Positions 52,778 through 62,510 of a stretch of 64,000 bases of DNA are shown here, in pieces (positions within the stretch are counted from its first letter, which is position 1; each line of letters opens with the position of its first letter). The stretch is from assembly GCF_015477605.1 (NCBI RefSeq), contig NZ_JADLQX010000022.1, forward strand, positions 62,001 to 126,000, in the 5' to 3' direction. Below the pieces are notes generated by a model that was not told the DNA's origin, did no database searches, and was given only the letters and a program-made list of their open reading frames with translations. This DNA comes from Nocardia amamiensis. GTDB lineage: Bacteria; Actinomycetota; Actinomycetes; Mycobacteriales; Mycobacteriaceae. The translations under genes were made by a program, and so were the position numbers.

Positions 52778-54236
52778 GATCGTGGATTTACCGGAGTTTC
52801 GCGCCACGTGGAATCCGTCCGGCCCGTGTATTGCGGACGACCGCGCGCAACTCGACAATGAGACTTTCGCGCAACGTGTTCGCGAAGCATCGGCCGTGCT
52901 GTACGCGCACGGGGTTCGCGAAGGCGACGTCGTCGCGCTGGTACTTCCGAATCGGCTCGAATTCGTCGTAATTCTCTTCGCGGCATGGCGGCTCGGTGCC
53001 GCCGTTACTCCCGTGCGGCCGGATTCCACGTCCGACGAGCTGCGCTACCAGGTGGCCGATTGCTCGGCCGCGGTGGTGATCACCGAGGGCGGGCCTGGAG
53101 CGGGGACGCTGGATGTGGCCGAGGTGACCGCGACCGGCGCAGCTCGTCCGGCACCCGCGGCCGTAACGGTCGATCCGGCTGCCCCTGCGCTGGTCATCTA
53201 CACCAGTGGCACCACGGGGCAGCCGAAGGGGGTCGTCCTCGACCACGCCAACGTGGCCGCGATGTGCGAGATGCTGGTGACGGCTTTGGCGTTGGACGAT
53301 ACCGACCACAGCCTGCTGATCCTGCCGCTTTTCCACGTCAACGGGATCGTGGTGAGCGTCTTGTCGCCACTGCTGGCCGGCGGCCGGGCGACGATCGCGG
53401 ACCGGTTCTCGGCGTCGGCGTTCTTCGACGTCGTGGCGCGGGTCCGGCCCACGTACTTCTCGGCCGTGCCCGCCATCTACGCGATGCTGGTCGCGCAGCC
53501 GGAGAGCCGCATCCCGGACACCTCGTCGTTGCGTCGCGTGATCTGCGGGGCCGCGCCCATGCCCGCGGAATTGATCGCCCGGTTCGAAACTCGTTTCGGC
53601 GTACCGATCGTCGAGGGCTACGGACTATCCGAAGGCACCTGCGCGTCGACGCTGAACCCGCCGAGCGGCCCGCGCAAGCCGGGAACGGTCGGGTTGCCGC
53701 TGCCCGGGCAGACTGTGGCGATCATGGATGCCGACGGCAGGCTGGTGGCCGCGGGGACGAGCGGAGAAGTGGTGATCCGAGGCGCCAACGTGATGCGTGG
53801 CTACCTCGGCAGGCCGGAGGCGACCGCACGGACGGTGGTCGACGGCTGGCTGCACACCGGCGATGTCGGCTACTTCGACCCCGACGGCTACCTGGTTCTC
53901 GTCGACCGGATCAAGGACATGATCATCCGGGGCGGCGAGAACATCTACCCGAAGGAGATCGAGAACGTCCTGCACACCCATCCCGCGGTCCTGGAGGCCG
54001 CGGTGGTCGGCGCTCCCGATCCGGTCCTCGGTGAAGTCCCGGTCGCTCATGTCGTCACGATGCCCGCGGCCGGGGTCGACGCCGCGGAATTGATCGCGCA
54101 CTGCCGGAACTGTCTGGCCCGGACGAAGCTACCGGTGTCGATCGAACTCACCGACGCACTTCCGCGGAACCCGGTAGGAAAGATCGACAAACGAAAGCTC
54201 CGGGCGCTCGTCGCCGACGCGGTGACCACTCCGTAG
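52770..54236 (+). CDS. Acyl-CoA ligase (AMP-forming) 2
   Basis: A 488-residue ANL ligase. A3 motif YTSGTTGQPKG, A5 GYGLSEGT, A7 LHTGDVG, A8 VDRIKDMIIRGGENIYP, and the A10 lysine in NPVGKIDKRKL. Probably uses fatty, aromatic or cholesterol-derived acids. GTG 52770 follows GGCGGGG; the 740-codon reading from 52014 is antisense to the regulator and is rejected. First gene of a three-gene unit with DUF3556 and an FAD oxidoreductase. Confidence 0.9.
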   Translation: MHQIVDLPEFRATWNPSGPCIADDRAQLDNETFAQRVREASAVLYAHGVREGDVVALVLPNRLEFVVILFAAWRLGAAVTPVRPDSTSDELRYQVADCSAAVVITEGGPGAGTLDVAEVTATGAARPAPAAVTVDPAAPALVIYTSGTTGQPKGVVLDHANVAAMCEMLVTALALDDTDHSLLILPLFHVNGIVVSVLSPLLAGGRATIADRFSASAFFDVVARVRPTYFSAVPAIYAMLVAQPESRIPDTSSLRRVICGAAPMPAELIARFETRFGVPIVEGYGLSEGTCASTLNPPSGPRKPGTVGLPLPGQTVAIMDADGRLVAAGTSGEVVIRGANVMRGYLGRPEATARTVVDGWLHTGDVGYFDPDGYLVLVDRIKDMIIRGGENIYPKEIENVLHTHPAVLEAAVVGAPDPVLGEVPVAHVVTMPAAGVDAAELIAHCRNCLARTKLPVSIELTDALPRNPVGKIDKRKLRALVADAVTTP

Positions 54237-54336
54237 AAATCATCCGCTCCAGGATGAGCGTAATTCGATTCATCCGATCCCGTTCCGCGCGGGTCCTCCC
54301 GTGCGCCCGATTCGTCGAATAAGAAAGGTTCGAACC

Positions 54337-56157
54337 ATGGGATTCAAAACGGCGGCCTTCCCGCCGGTGAATGTCGAGACATTTCTCGATCAACCGCTGG
54401 GCGAGCGGATGAAAACGCTGGCCCTGCACTGGGTCGAATACGGCTTCGGCACACCGAAGATGATCCACACCATCTACCTGCTCAAAGTGCTGCTCGTCTC
54501 GGTGCTGGGCGGGGTCGCGCTGGCCACCTGGAGTTCCGGTGTCGGCCCGTTCTGGGACGTGTCGGCGTGGTGGAACGAGCCGGTGGTCTACCAGAAGCTG
54601 GTGTTGTGGACCGTCTTGCTCGAGGCTGTGGGCATCGCAGGCTCGTGGGGTCCGCTCGCGGGCAAGTTCAGGCCGATGACCGGCGGAATCCGGTTCTGGG
54701 CCCGGCCGGGCACGATCCGGCTGCGGCCCTGGCGGCGCGTGCCGTTCACCGGCGGCGATACCCGCACGATCGTCGACGTCCTGCTGTACCTGGCGTTCCT
54801 GGCGACGCTGCTGGCGGCGATCGTGCTGCCCGGCGTACCGAGCGCTTCGCTGAGCGCGGCGCTGCCGGACAACACCTCCGGCTTGGTGAATCCGGCGCTG
54901 CTCGTCGCTCCGATCGTGCTGTATGTCCTGTGCGGGTTGCGGGACAAGACGATCTTCTTGGCCGCGCGCGGCGAACAGTATCTGCCCGCACTCGTGTTCT
55001 TCGCGGTGCTGCCGTTCGTCGACATGATCATCGCGGCCAAGCTGCTGATCTGCGCGGTCTGGATCGGGGCGGGAGTGTCGAAGTTCGGACGGCACTTCAG
55101 CAATGTGGTACCGCCGATGGTCTCCAATAGCCCCGCTGTTCCGTCCGCGTGGGTCAAGCGGCTGCACTACCGTGACTTCCCGCGCGATATCCGCCCGTCG
55201 AAGGTCGCATCGTCGCTGGCCCACGTCGGCGGCACCGCCGTCGAGATCGTCACACCCCTGGTGCTGCTGTTCTCCACCAACCACTGGCTGACGCTGAGTG
55301 GTGTGGTGCTGATGGTGATCTTCCATGCCTTCATCACCTCCACATTCCCGCTGGCGGTGCCGCTGGAATGGAACGTCCTGTTCGCCTACCTGAGCGTGTT
55401 CCTGTTCCTGGGCTACCCGAACGGCGCCGGCTACGGCCTCGGTGACATCTCCTCACCGTGGCTGGCGGTGGGAATCGTGGCGGCGCTGGTGTTCTTCCCC
55501 GTTCTGGGCAATCTCCGCCCGGATCTGGTGTCGTTCCTGCCTTCGATGCGTCAGTACGCCGGCAACTGGGCCTCGGCCCTGTGGGCGTTCGCGCCCGGAG
55601 CGGAGGAGAAGCTGAACACCATCGCCCACCGTCCCACCCGGAACCAGGTCGACCAGTTGCGGGCCATGGGTTACCCGCCCGCGGTCGCGGAGATCACCAT
55701 GCAGCAGACGATCGCGTGGCGCTCGATGCACAGCCAGGGACGCGGTCTGTTCTCCTTGCTGTACCGGCACATTCCCGACATCGACCGCTGGACGGTGCGG
55801 GAGGCGGAATTCGGCTGCAACTCGCTGATCGGTTTCAATTTCGGCGACGGGCACTTGCACAACATCGATCTGATCAACGCGGTGCAGTCCCGGGTCGGAT
55901 TCGCGCCGGGCGAATGGATCGTGGTGTGGGTGGAGTCACAACCGATCCACCGCGAGGTCCAGCAGTACCAGGTCATCGACGCGGCGCTCGGAGTCGTCGA
56001 ACGCGGGACGTGGCGGGTGCGTGATGCGGTGGAGGCGCAGCCGTGGCTGCCCGACGGTCCGATCCCGTACGAGGTGACCTGGCGGCATCCGGACTACACC
56101 GTGCCGGTGCCTGCGGACGGCGCGATCCGGGTACTCGCGCCGCAGACTGTCGCCTGA
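54337..56157 (+). CDS. DUF3556 transmembrane protein
   Basis: A 606-residue integral membrane protein, nearly the length typical of DUF3556 (PF12077). Eight or more hydrophobic segments occur between residues 45 and 400. A soluble C-terminal third contains RSMHSQGRGLFSLLYRHIPD and NFGDGHLHNIDL. The family is confined to mycolata and relatives and has no assigned function. Position between an acyl-CoA ligase and an FAD oxidoreductase implies a lipid or sterol substrate at the membrane. ATG 54337 follows AGAAAGG. Confidence 0.88.
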   Translation: MGFKTAAFPPVNVETFLDQPLGERMKTLALHWVEYGFGTPKMIHTIYLLKVLLVSVLGGVALATWSSGVGPFWDVSAWWNEPVVYQKLVLWTVLLEAVGIAGSWGPLAGKFRPMTGGIRFWARPGTIRLRPWRRVPFTGGDTRTIVDVLLYLAFLATLLAAIVLPGVPSASLSAALPDNTSGLVNPALLVAPIVLYVLCGLRDKTIFLAARGEQYLPALVFFAVLPFVDMIIAAKLLICAVWIGAGVSKFGRHFSNVVPPMVSNSPAVPSAWVKRLHYRDFPRDIRPSKVASSLAHVGGTAVEIVTPLVLLFSTNHWLTLSGVVLMVIFHAFITSTFPLAVPLEWNVLFAYLSVFLFLGYPNGAGYGLGDISSPWLAVGIVAALVFFPVLGNLRPDLVSFLPSMRQYAGNWASALWAFAPGAEEKLNTIAHRPTRNQVDQLRAMGYPPAVAEITMQQTIAWRSMHSQGRGLFSLLYRHIPDIDRWTVREAEFGCNSLIGFNFGDGHLHNIDLINAVQSRVGFAPGEWIVVWVESQPIHREVQQYQVIDAALGVVERGTWRVRDAVEAQPWLPDGPIPYEVTWRHPDYTVPVPADGAIRVLAPQTVA

Positions 56158-56185
56158 GAATCCACCGTTCGGACGGGAGCGTGAT

Positions 56186-57613
56186 ATGAGCACTGCGGTA
56201 GTGGTCGGCAGCGGCCCCAACGGGTTGGCCGCGGCCATCACCCTGGCGCGAGCCGGACTGGACGTCACCGTGCTGGAGGGCGCCGCCGAAATCGGCGGCG
56301 GTACCCGCACCGGCGAGGCGATCGTGCCGGGCCTGCTGCACGACCACTGCTCGGCCATCCACCCGATGGCGGTCGGCTCTCCCTTCCTGTGCGGCCTCGA
56401 CCTCGAGCGCTACGGATTGTCGTGGGCTTGGCCGGAGATCGACTGCGCCCACCCGCTCGACGACGGCACCGCCGGTGCGCTGCTTCGCTCGGTCACCGCG
56501 ACCGCGGCCGGTCTCGGCAGCGACGGCCGAGCGTGGCGGCTGCTGTTCGAGCGCACGACGGCAGGCTACGACCGGATGAGCGCCGACATCATGCGGCCAC
56601 TGCTGCGCTTGCCGCGCCATCCCCTCCGGCTGGCCCGCTTCGGCATTCCCGCCCTGGCTCCGGCCACGCTGCTGGCGGGACTGTTCCGCACCGAGCAGGC
56701 CCGCGGACTGTTCGGCGGCGTGGCCGCCCACGCCTTCCATCCGCTGCACCGGCCGCTCAGCGCGAGTATCGGCCTGGGCATTCTGACCGCGGGCCACACG
56801 TATGGCTGGGCGGTCGCCGCCGGTGGATCCCAGCGGATCACCGAGGCCATGGCGGCCTATCTCGGCGATCTCGGCGGGAAGATCGAAACGGGTGTCCCCG
56901 TGCGGTCGGTATCCGATCTGCCGCCTGCGGAACTGACGATGTGGAACCTCGCACCCACCTCGGTCGCGGAGATCCTCGGTGGTCGCCTGCCAGGTCGAGT
57001 CATGAAGTCCTACAGGAGTTTCCGCTACGGACCAGGCGCCTTCAAAATCGACTACGCCGTGCACGGCGGCGTGCCGTGGACGGCGGAGGCAGCGCGACGG
57101 GCGGGAACGGTGCACCTCGGCGGCACATTCGCCGAGATCGCTGCCACCGAACGCGAGATCCACCGCGGCCGCATGCCCGACCGCCCGTTCGTGCTGGTGG
57201 GGCAGCAGTACCTCGCCGATCCGCAACGCTCGGTGGGAGACATCCATCCGATCTGGGCCTACGCCCACGTCCCGCACGGCTATCCCGGCGACGCGACGGC
57301 GGCGATCACCGCCCAGATAGAACGCTTCGCCCCGGGCTTTCGAGACCGCATAATCGGGACCAGCGTGCGCAGCACAACGGGATTCGCCGAATACAACCCC
57401 AACTACGTGGGCGGCAACATCATGACCGGCGCCAAGGACATACCGCAGTTGCTGTTCGGTCCACGAAAGACGCTGCAGCCGTACGACATCGGCGTACCAG
57501 GGCACTATCTGTGCTCCGCGGCCACACCGCCGGGACCCGGGGCGCACGGTATGTGCGGCTTCAACGCCGCGCAGCGGGCTCTGCGGCGATTGGGCATCGA
57601 AGCGTCCTCGTAG
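56186..57613 (+). CDS. Phytoene-desaturase-like FAD oxidoreductase
   Basis: A 475-residue flavoprotein. The FAD Rossmann motif VVVGSGPNGLAAAITLARAG is at the N-terminus, followed by EIGGGTRTGE, the second dinucleotide stretch. The C-terminal GHYLCSAATPPGPGAHGMCG fits the NAD(P)/FAD-dependent phytoene-desaturase/CrtI-like family. Carotenoid genes are absent, so another polyene, fatty or sterol substrate is likelier. Twenty-eight bases after the DUF3556 gene, in one operon. Confidence 0.87.
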   Translation: MSTAVVVGSGPNGLAAAITLARAGLDVTVLEGAAEIGGGTRTGEAIVPGLLHDHCSAIHPMAVGSPFLCGLDLERYGLSWAWPEIDCAHPLDDGTAGALLRSVTATAAGLGSDGRAWRLLFERTTAGYDRMSADIMRPLLRLPRHPLRLARFGIPALAPATLLAGLFRTEQARGLFGGVAAHAFHPLHRPLSASIGLGILTAGHTYGWAVAAGGSQRITEAMAAYLGDLGGKIETGVPVRSVSDLPPAELTMWNLAPTSVAEILGGRLPGRVMKSYRSFRYGPGAFKIDYAVHGGVPWTAEAARRAGTVHLGGTFAEIAATEREIHRGRMPDRPFVLVGQQYLADPQRSVGDIHPIWAYAHVPHGYPGDATAAITAQIERFAPGFRDRIIGTSVRSTTGFAEYNPNYVGGNIMTGAKDIPQLLFGPRKTLQPYDIGVPGHYLCSAATPPGPGAHGMCGFNAAQRALRRLGIEASS

Positions 57614-57748
57614 CGCGCCCGCTGCCAACCTCGGCGGCGACCGTCCGGTCACCAGCTGGCGATCTCACCAGTGGGTATCCGGCCTCGGTGATATCGGGGC
57701 GCTCATTAGCATCAATGCGGCGAACAAATCGAGGATATCCGAGGACGT

Positions 57749-59242
57749 GTGTTGACTACCGAACAACTTGACCGCTGGAATGCCCAAGAAGCCGCCGCCG
57801 AGGCGATGATTCCCATCATCGGCACGTTGTATCGGCGGAAGGGCGTGACGATCCTGCTGCACAGCCGGTCGCTGGTGAACAAGTCGGTGATCAGCATCCT
57901 GCGGACGCACCGCTTCGCGAGGCAGATCGAGGGCGAAGAGTTGTCGGTGGACGAGACCCTGCCGTTCCTGCAGGTGCTCAGCGAGCTGGATCTGGGGCCT
58001 TGCAAGATCGATCTCGGCCAGTTGGTCAGGACCTATCGCGCCGACGATCGCGGACTCTCGATCCGCGAGTTCACCGCGGCGGTGCTGGCCGAGGTGACCA
58101 ACGGCAACAAGGCTCAGTCACCAGGGCCCAGGGATGTCGTTCTCTATGGCTTCGGCCGCATCGGTCGTCTGGTCGCTCGGCTGCTCATCGAGAAGGCCGG
58201 ATCCGGCAACGGGCTGAACCTGCGTGCCGTGGTGGTGCGCAGAGGAGGCGACGACGATCTCGCCAAGCGGGCGTCGTTGCTTCGCAGGGATTCGGTTCAC
58301 GGCCACTTCAACGGCACGATCAAGGTCGATTCCGGCAATGACACGATCACCGCGAACGGGAACGCGATCAAGTTCATCTACAGCGATGATCCGACGACGA
58401 TCGACTACACCGCTTACGGGATCAAGGACGCGATCCTGATCGACAACACCGGTAGGTGGCGTGATCGTGACGGGCTGTCGCAGCATCTGCGCCCCGGCAT
58501 CGCGAAGGTCGTTCTCACCGCGCCCGGCAAGGGCGACATTCCGAACATCGTGCACGGTGTCAACCACCGCGCCCTGGACCTGTCGCAGCAGATCTTCTCG
58601 TGCGCCTCGTGCACGACCAACGCGATTGTTCCGCCGCTCAAGGCCATGGATGACGAGTACGGCATCGTCCGCGGGCACGTGGAGACGGTTCATTCGTTCA
58701 CCAACGACCAGAACCTCCTGGACAACTACCACAAGGCGGACCGTCGCGGTCGGTCCGCGCCGTTCAATCTCGTGCTCACCGAAACCGGTGCCGCGTCCGC
58801 GGTCGCGAAGGCGATGCCGGACTTCAAAGCCAAGATCACCGGCAATTCGATTCGTGTTCCCACCCCGGACGTATCGGTCGCGATACTGAACCTGCAGCTC
58901 GAGCGGAAAACAACGAAGAGCGAAGTGCTCACGTACTTGCGTCAGGTTTCGCTCGCCGGGCCGTTGAGCCGAAACCTCGATTACACTGCCGCCACGGACG
59001 TGGTCTCCAGCGATTTCATCGGATCGCGCGCAGCGTCGATCATCGATGCCAACGCCACGATCGTCGAGGATGACACCGCGATCCTGTATGTCTGGTACGA
59101 CAACGAATTCGGCTACTCGTGCCAGGTGGTGCGGACGGTGCAGTACATATCGGGCATCGAGTATCCGACCTACCCGCAGGTCGGCGCGCGGCTGGACGAC
59201 GCCGCCGACGCTCGCGTGCTGACTGCTACCGACGCGCGGTAA
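57749..59242 (+). CDS. gap: Long-form glyceraldehyde-3-phosphate dehydrogenase
   Basis: A 497-residue GAPDH-like enzyme. An N-terminal region of about 125 residues precedes the canonical part. Rossmann motif YGFGRIGR (133-140). Catalytic Cys288 in CASCTTN, and the C-terminal YVWYDNEFGYSCQV is intact. The long form occurs in several actinobacteria and gammaproteobacteria beside a standard Gap. It could act in gluconeogenesis or the oxidative direction. GTG 57749 follows GAGG. Confidence 0.9.
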   Translation: MLTTEQLDRWNAQEAAAEAMIPIIGTLYRRKGVTILLHSRSLVNKSVISILRTHRFARQIEGEELSVDETLPFLQVLSELDLGPCKIDLGQLVRTYRADDRGLSIREFTAAVLAEVTNGNKAQSPGPRDVVLYGFGRIGRLVARLLIEKAGSGNGLNLRAVVVRRGGDDDLAKRASLLRRDSVHGHFNGTIKVDSGNDTITANGNAIKFIYSDDPTTIDYTAYGIKDAILIDNTGRWRDRDGLSQHLRPGIAKVVLTAPGKGDIPNIVHGVNHRALDLSQQIFSCASCTTNAIVPPLKAMDDEYGIVRGHVETVHSFTNDQNLLDNYHKADRRGRSAPFNLVLTETGAASAVAKAMPDFKAKITGNSIRVPTPDVSVAILNLQLERKTTKSEVLTYLRQVSLAGPLSRNLDYTAATDVVSSDFIGSRAASIIDANATIVEDDTAILYVWYDNEFGYSCQVVRTVQYISGIEYPTYPQVGARLDDAADARVLTATDAR

Positions 59243-59440
59243 CTCGCTCGGCCGTACGCAGTCGAAGTTCGGTCGGCACCCGGCGCTGCAAGCCCCTGCT
59301 CTACTGGCAGGGGCGGCCGCAATACCCCCTTCCGCGGCGCTTCTCGGCCCGCGGGTTCAGACGAGCCGGTCGAGGATGGCGCGGTGCGGGCCGGACGCTC
59401 GGAACCGCCCCGACGCCATCCAACAATGCGAAGTCCACGT

Positions 59441-59480
59441 GTAGCGCTACTGTCGGAGGTGTGAGTCAGAGTAGCGCTGA
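59441..59480. promoter_or_regulatory. Two GTAGCGCT boxes at the MocR start
   Basis: GTAGCGCTAC (perfect palindrome, 59441-59450) and GTAGCGCT (59471-59478) are 30 bases apart. A TACTGT -10-like hexamer (59447-59452) overlaps the first and points to transcription starting about at the GTG (59461). The same arrangement recurs before the EamA gene. Likely the autoregulatory site. Confidence 0.6.
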
Positions 59481-60859
59481 TCGAATCGTGACCGACCTTC
59501 GGAGATGGATCGAGGGTGTCGGAGCGGGAACGCAGCTTCCGCCGAGCCGGAAACTGGCGGCCCGATACGGGGCGAGCCCGGTCACCGTCCAGAAGGCCAT
59601 GCGCATCCTGGTTGGCCTGGGGTTGGTGGAGAGCCGCCCAGGCGCCGGAAACTTCGTGCGCGGGACGCGACCTACGCGCCCGCTGAACTTCAGTTGGCAG
59701 ACCAGTGCGCTGCGCACGGCCGCCGGGCGAGTCCCGGTTCTTTCCACACCGATGCGCGAGGTAGCGGTCGATGCGATCGGCCTGCATTCCGGGTACCCGG
59801 CAAAGGAGCTGCTACCGCAGCGGGCGGTTCGTGCTGCGCTGGTGCGTGCCGCGCGTAGCGAATCGGCGCTGAGCAGGTCTTCCGGAGCTCCAGGCGTGGT
59901 TTGCCGGCGAGTTGGCGGCGGCGACTCCGGCTGGCGTGACTCCGGTCGCGGCTCGGGATGTGATTGTCGTACCCGGCACACAGAGCGGATTGAGTTCGGC
60001 TTTCCGCGCCCTGGCGGGCCCGGGCCAGCCCGCGGTGATGGAGTCACCCACCTACTGGGGTGCGATCCTCGCGGCTGCCCAGGCTGGTGTGCAGGTAGTC
60101 CCGGTCGCCAGCGATGCAGACGGGCCCGACGCCGACGATGTCGCTCGCGCTTTCGCGGAGACCGGTGCTCGTCTGTTCTATGCACAGCCGAACTTCGCCA
60201 ACCCGACCGGCGCGCAGTGGTCCCCGGTCCGTCGAGAACGTGTGATGGCGGTGGTGCGCGAGTTCGGCGCATTCCTGATCGAGGACGACTGGGCACGCGA
60301 CTTCGGGATCGACGACGACCCGGTGCCGATGGCGGCTTACGACGACACCGGGCATGTGGTCTATCTCCGCTCTCTCACCAAGAGCGTTTCACCAGCGGTC
60401 AGAGTAGGTGCTGTGATCGCGCGCGGGCCGGTGCGTGAACGCATGCTCGCCGATCGCGGAGCGGAATCTATGTACGTCAGCGGCGTGCTGCAGGCCGCCG
60501 CGTTGGAAGTGGTACTCCAACCAGCGTGGCGCGCGCACCTGCGAGCCTTACGTGGACAACTGCGCGAGCGCCGGGACCTGCTCGCCCGCAGCGTCGCCGA
60601 GCACATGCCGCACGCCGGCATCGACCAGCTCCCACCGGGAGGTCTCAATTTATGGGTTCGCCTCCCCGACGAGGTCGACCTCGACCAGCTGGTGCGCGAC
60701 TGCGAGAACGACGGCGTCCTGATCGCCGCGGGTACCGAGTGGTTCCCCACCGAACCCTCCGCCACGTTCATCCGCCTGAACTTCGCCGGGCCGGACCCGT
60801 CGCGATTCCCGGAGGGCACCGGCATCGTCGGCCGGAACATCGCCGAGCAACTGGCGTGA
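59461..60859 (+). pseudogene. MocR-type GntR/aminotransferase regulator with frameshift
   Basis: Residues 1-70 are a GntR winged HTH (LPPSRKLAARYGASPVTVQKAMR). From about 59912 a second frame holds a fold-type I aminotransferase domain (PTYWGAILAAAQAG, YAQPNFANPTGAQW, a PLP lysine in RSLTKSVSP). The frames join near 59875-59884: frame 1 reads ALSR, and after one extra base frame 2 reads LPELQAWFAGELAAATPAG. So the gene carries a +1 shift, real or a sequencing error. Without it the protein would be about 466 residues, normal for MocR regulators. Upstream of the EamA exporter and probably its regulator. Confidence 0.75.
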
Positions 60860-60965
60860 CGAACCCTCGCACCCGGTCCGCTTCGGTCCTCTGGACCGCG
60901 GCAGGCGCGCCGGAAAAGACGGCATCGGCCGGCCCTGCCGAGAGGGACAACGGCGGCCGACTGCT

Positions 60966-61006
60966 GTAGTGCTATCGTCGAATGTGAATATCCAGAGTAG
61001 CGCTAT
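60966..61006. promoter_or_regulatory. Two GTAGYGCTAT boxes at the EamA start
   Basis: GTAGTGCTAT (60966-60975) and GTAGCGCTAT (60997-61006), 31 bases apart, mirror the pair at the MocR start. TATCGT (60973-60978) could be the -10, placing the transcript start at or next to GTG 60984 (leaderless). Confidence 0.6.
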
Positions 61007-62000
61007 CTCCAAAGTAGGTACACCGATATCGGCGTATGCCGGCTTGCAATGGGGCTTGGTGGGCGTGGTGGGGTTCTCGCTCACTGTCCCTTTGACCCGT
61101 GTCGCCGTCGCGGACGGGGCGATGTCTCCGCTGTTCGTTGGAGCCGCGCGTGCGGTGATCGCCGGCGCGCTGGCCGCGCTCGCGCTCACAATCACCCGTC
61201 AGCGACTGCCCCGCGGCGTGCAGTGGCGGCGTCTGGCAATCGTGGCCGGCGGCGTCGTGGTCGGGTTCCCGCTCCTGACTTCGTTCGCGCTGGCAACCGC
61301 GCCGGCCAGCCACGGCGCCGTGGTGATCGCGCTGCTGCCTGCCGCGACAGCGGTTATGGCCGTGCTGCGCGCGGGGGAGCGGCCCCGCATGTCGTTCTGG
61401 GTCGCCGCTGCTCTCGGCGCGATCGCAGCCGTCGTGTTCGCAGCGATCAACGGTGGTGGACTAGGCAGCCTGCATCGGTCGGACCTGCTGCTTTTGGGCG
61501 CCGTCGGCGCCGCCGCGATCGGCTATGCCGAAGGTGGTCTGATGGCTCGCGAACTCGGTGCCTGGCAGACCGTCTCCTGGGCGCTTGTGCTCTCCTGCCC
61601 CCTGATGATCGCCCTCACCGGCGTCTCGATCGCCCAGGACGCGCCGCGCGGCTCCGGAGTGCAGTGGGCCGCCTTCGCCTACCTCTCCGCGGTGAGCATG
61701 TTCCTCGGGTTCTTCGCGTGGTACCGGGGTCTGGCTATCGGCCCGATGGCTCGAGTCAGCCAGACCCAGCTCTCGCAGCCGGTGATGAGCATCTGCTGGG
61801 CCGCGCTCCTGCTACACGAGACGATCACCTGGCCCACAGTCCTCGGCGGCATCGCCGTCATCGTCAGCGCCCTCCTGGCCGTCCGGTCCCGCAACAACGG
61901 CTCCGCCCCCGCCGCGCAGCCGAAGCGCCACGCTCGTGAGGAGCTGTCCATTCGAGTGGATCCGGGTGTGGGAGCCCGTGATCCACAACATCTGGGATAG
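60984..62000 (+). CDS. EamA/DMT family transporter
   Basis: A 338-residue protein with ten hydrophobic segments arranged as two EamA repeats (about residues 12-140 and 160-300). Typical pieces are FVGAARAVIAGALAALAL, YLSAVSMFLGFFAWYRGLA and LHETITWPTVLGG. The family exports amino acids or metabolites. GTG 60984 is chosen because of the promoter layout; GTG 60969 is five codons upstream in the same frame. MocR-like regulator next to an EamA exporter suggests metabolite-induced efflux, of an amine or amino acid. Confidence 0.87.
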   Translation: MNIQSSAISKVGTPISAYAGLQWGLVGVVGFSLTVPLTRVAVADGAMSPLFVGAARAVIAGALAALALTITRQRLPRGVQWRRLAIVAGGVVVGFPLLTSFALATAPASHGAVVIALLPAATAVMAVLRAGERPRMSFWVAAALGAIAAVVFAAINGGGLGSLHRSDLLLLGAVGAAAIGYAEGGLMARELGAWQTVSWALVLSCPLMIALTGVSIAQDAPRGSGVQWAAFAYLSAVSMFLGFFAWYRGLAIGPMARVSQTQLSQPVMSICWAALLLHETITWPTVLGGIAVIVSALLAVRSRNNGSAPAAQPKRHAREELSIRVDPGVGARDPQHLG

Positions 62001-62510
62001 CTAGGCCCTGATCGACGACAACTCGAATTCCGGGCCGACCTCCCACGCGCAGGCGCTTGGAGCGGCTGCGCGCCGGGGGAACGGCCGGTTGCGGGCCAAC
62101 TTGGAGGGATCCAACCTCTGAAGCTGTAACACCGACTTAGAGTTCTCCGCTATGGGAGGTAGGCATCGGAAAGTCCGCGAGCAGGGCCGCCGCGTATCGG
62201 CTGTGCTGGCCTGATCGGGGAGATGACACGGGGTGCAGCCGAACTGGCGTGACCCACACAAGCCCCGCAGGGGCCCCGAGGGGGTGGAGGGTGCCCACCC
62301 CCTCGGGTGGGTGGGACGCCCGCGGGGGGTGGGCACCTCACCCAGCTCGGACCGTAACGGATTCCCGGGTCAGCCATGCCATGATTCGACTCCGAGTCGC
62401 GATGAAGGCGCCACGGAACAGCGTTGCGCCACGGCCGATCTGCGGCAAGGCCTGCGCATTGCCAGATCGGGCTCGCCGTCCTTTCGACCGCATGGTGGAC
62501 ACTGACAGTC
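62001..62510. other. 510-base intergenic region with GC hairpins
   Basis: No supported coding frame. Contains the hairpin cluster at 62262-62337, described separately. The alpha/beta hydrolase promoter should lie in its last 150 bases. Confidence 0.4.
62262..62337. repeat. Three-armed competing hairpins
   Basis: GCCCC-GCA-GGGGC (62262-62274) forms one small stem. Arm A CCGAGGGGGTG (62276-62286) pairs perfectly with CACCCCCTCGG (62296-62306). Arm B GGTGCCCACCCCC (62290-62302), overlapping that partner, also pairs perfectly with arm C GGGGGTGGGCACC (62325-62337). The last two structures exclude each other, the layout of an attenuator or switch, although a plain terminator region remains possible. 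Confidence 0.6.
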
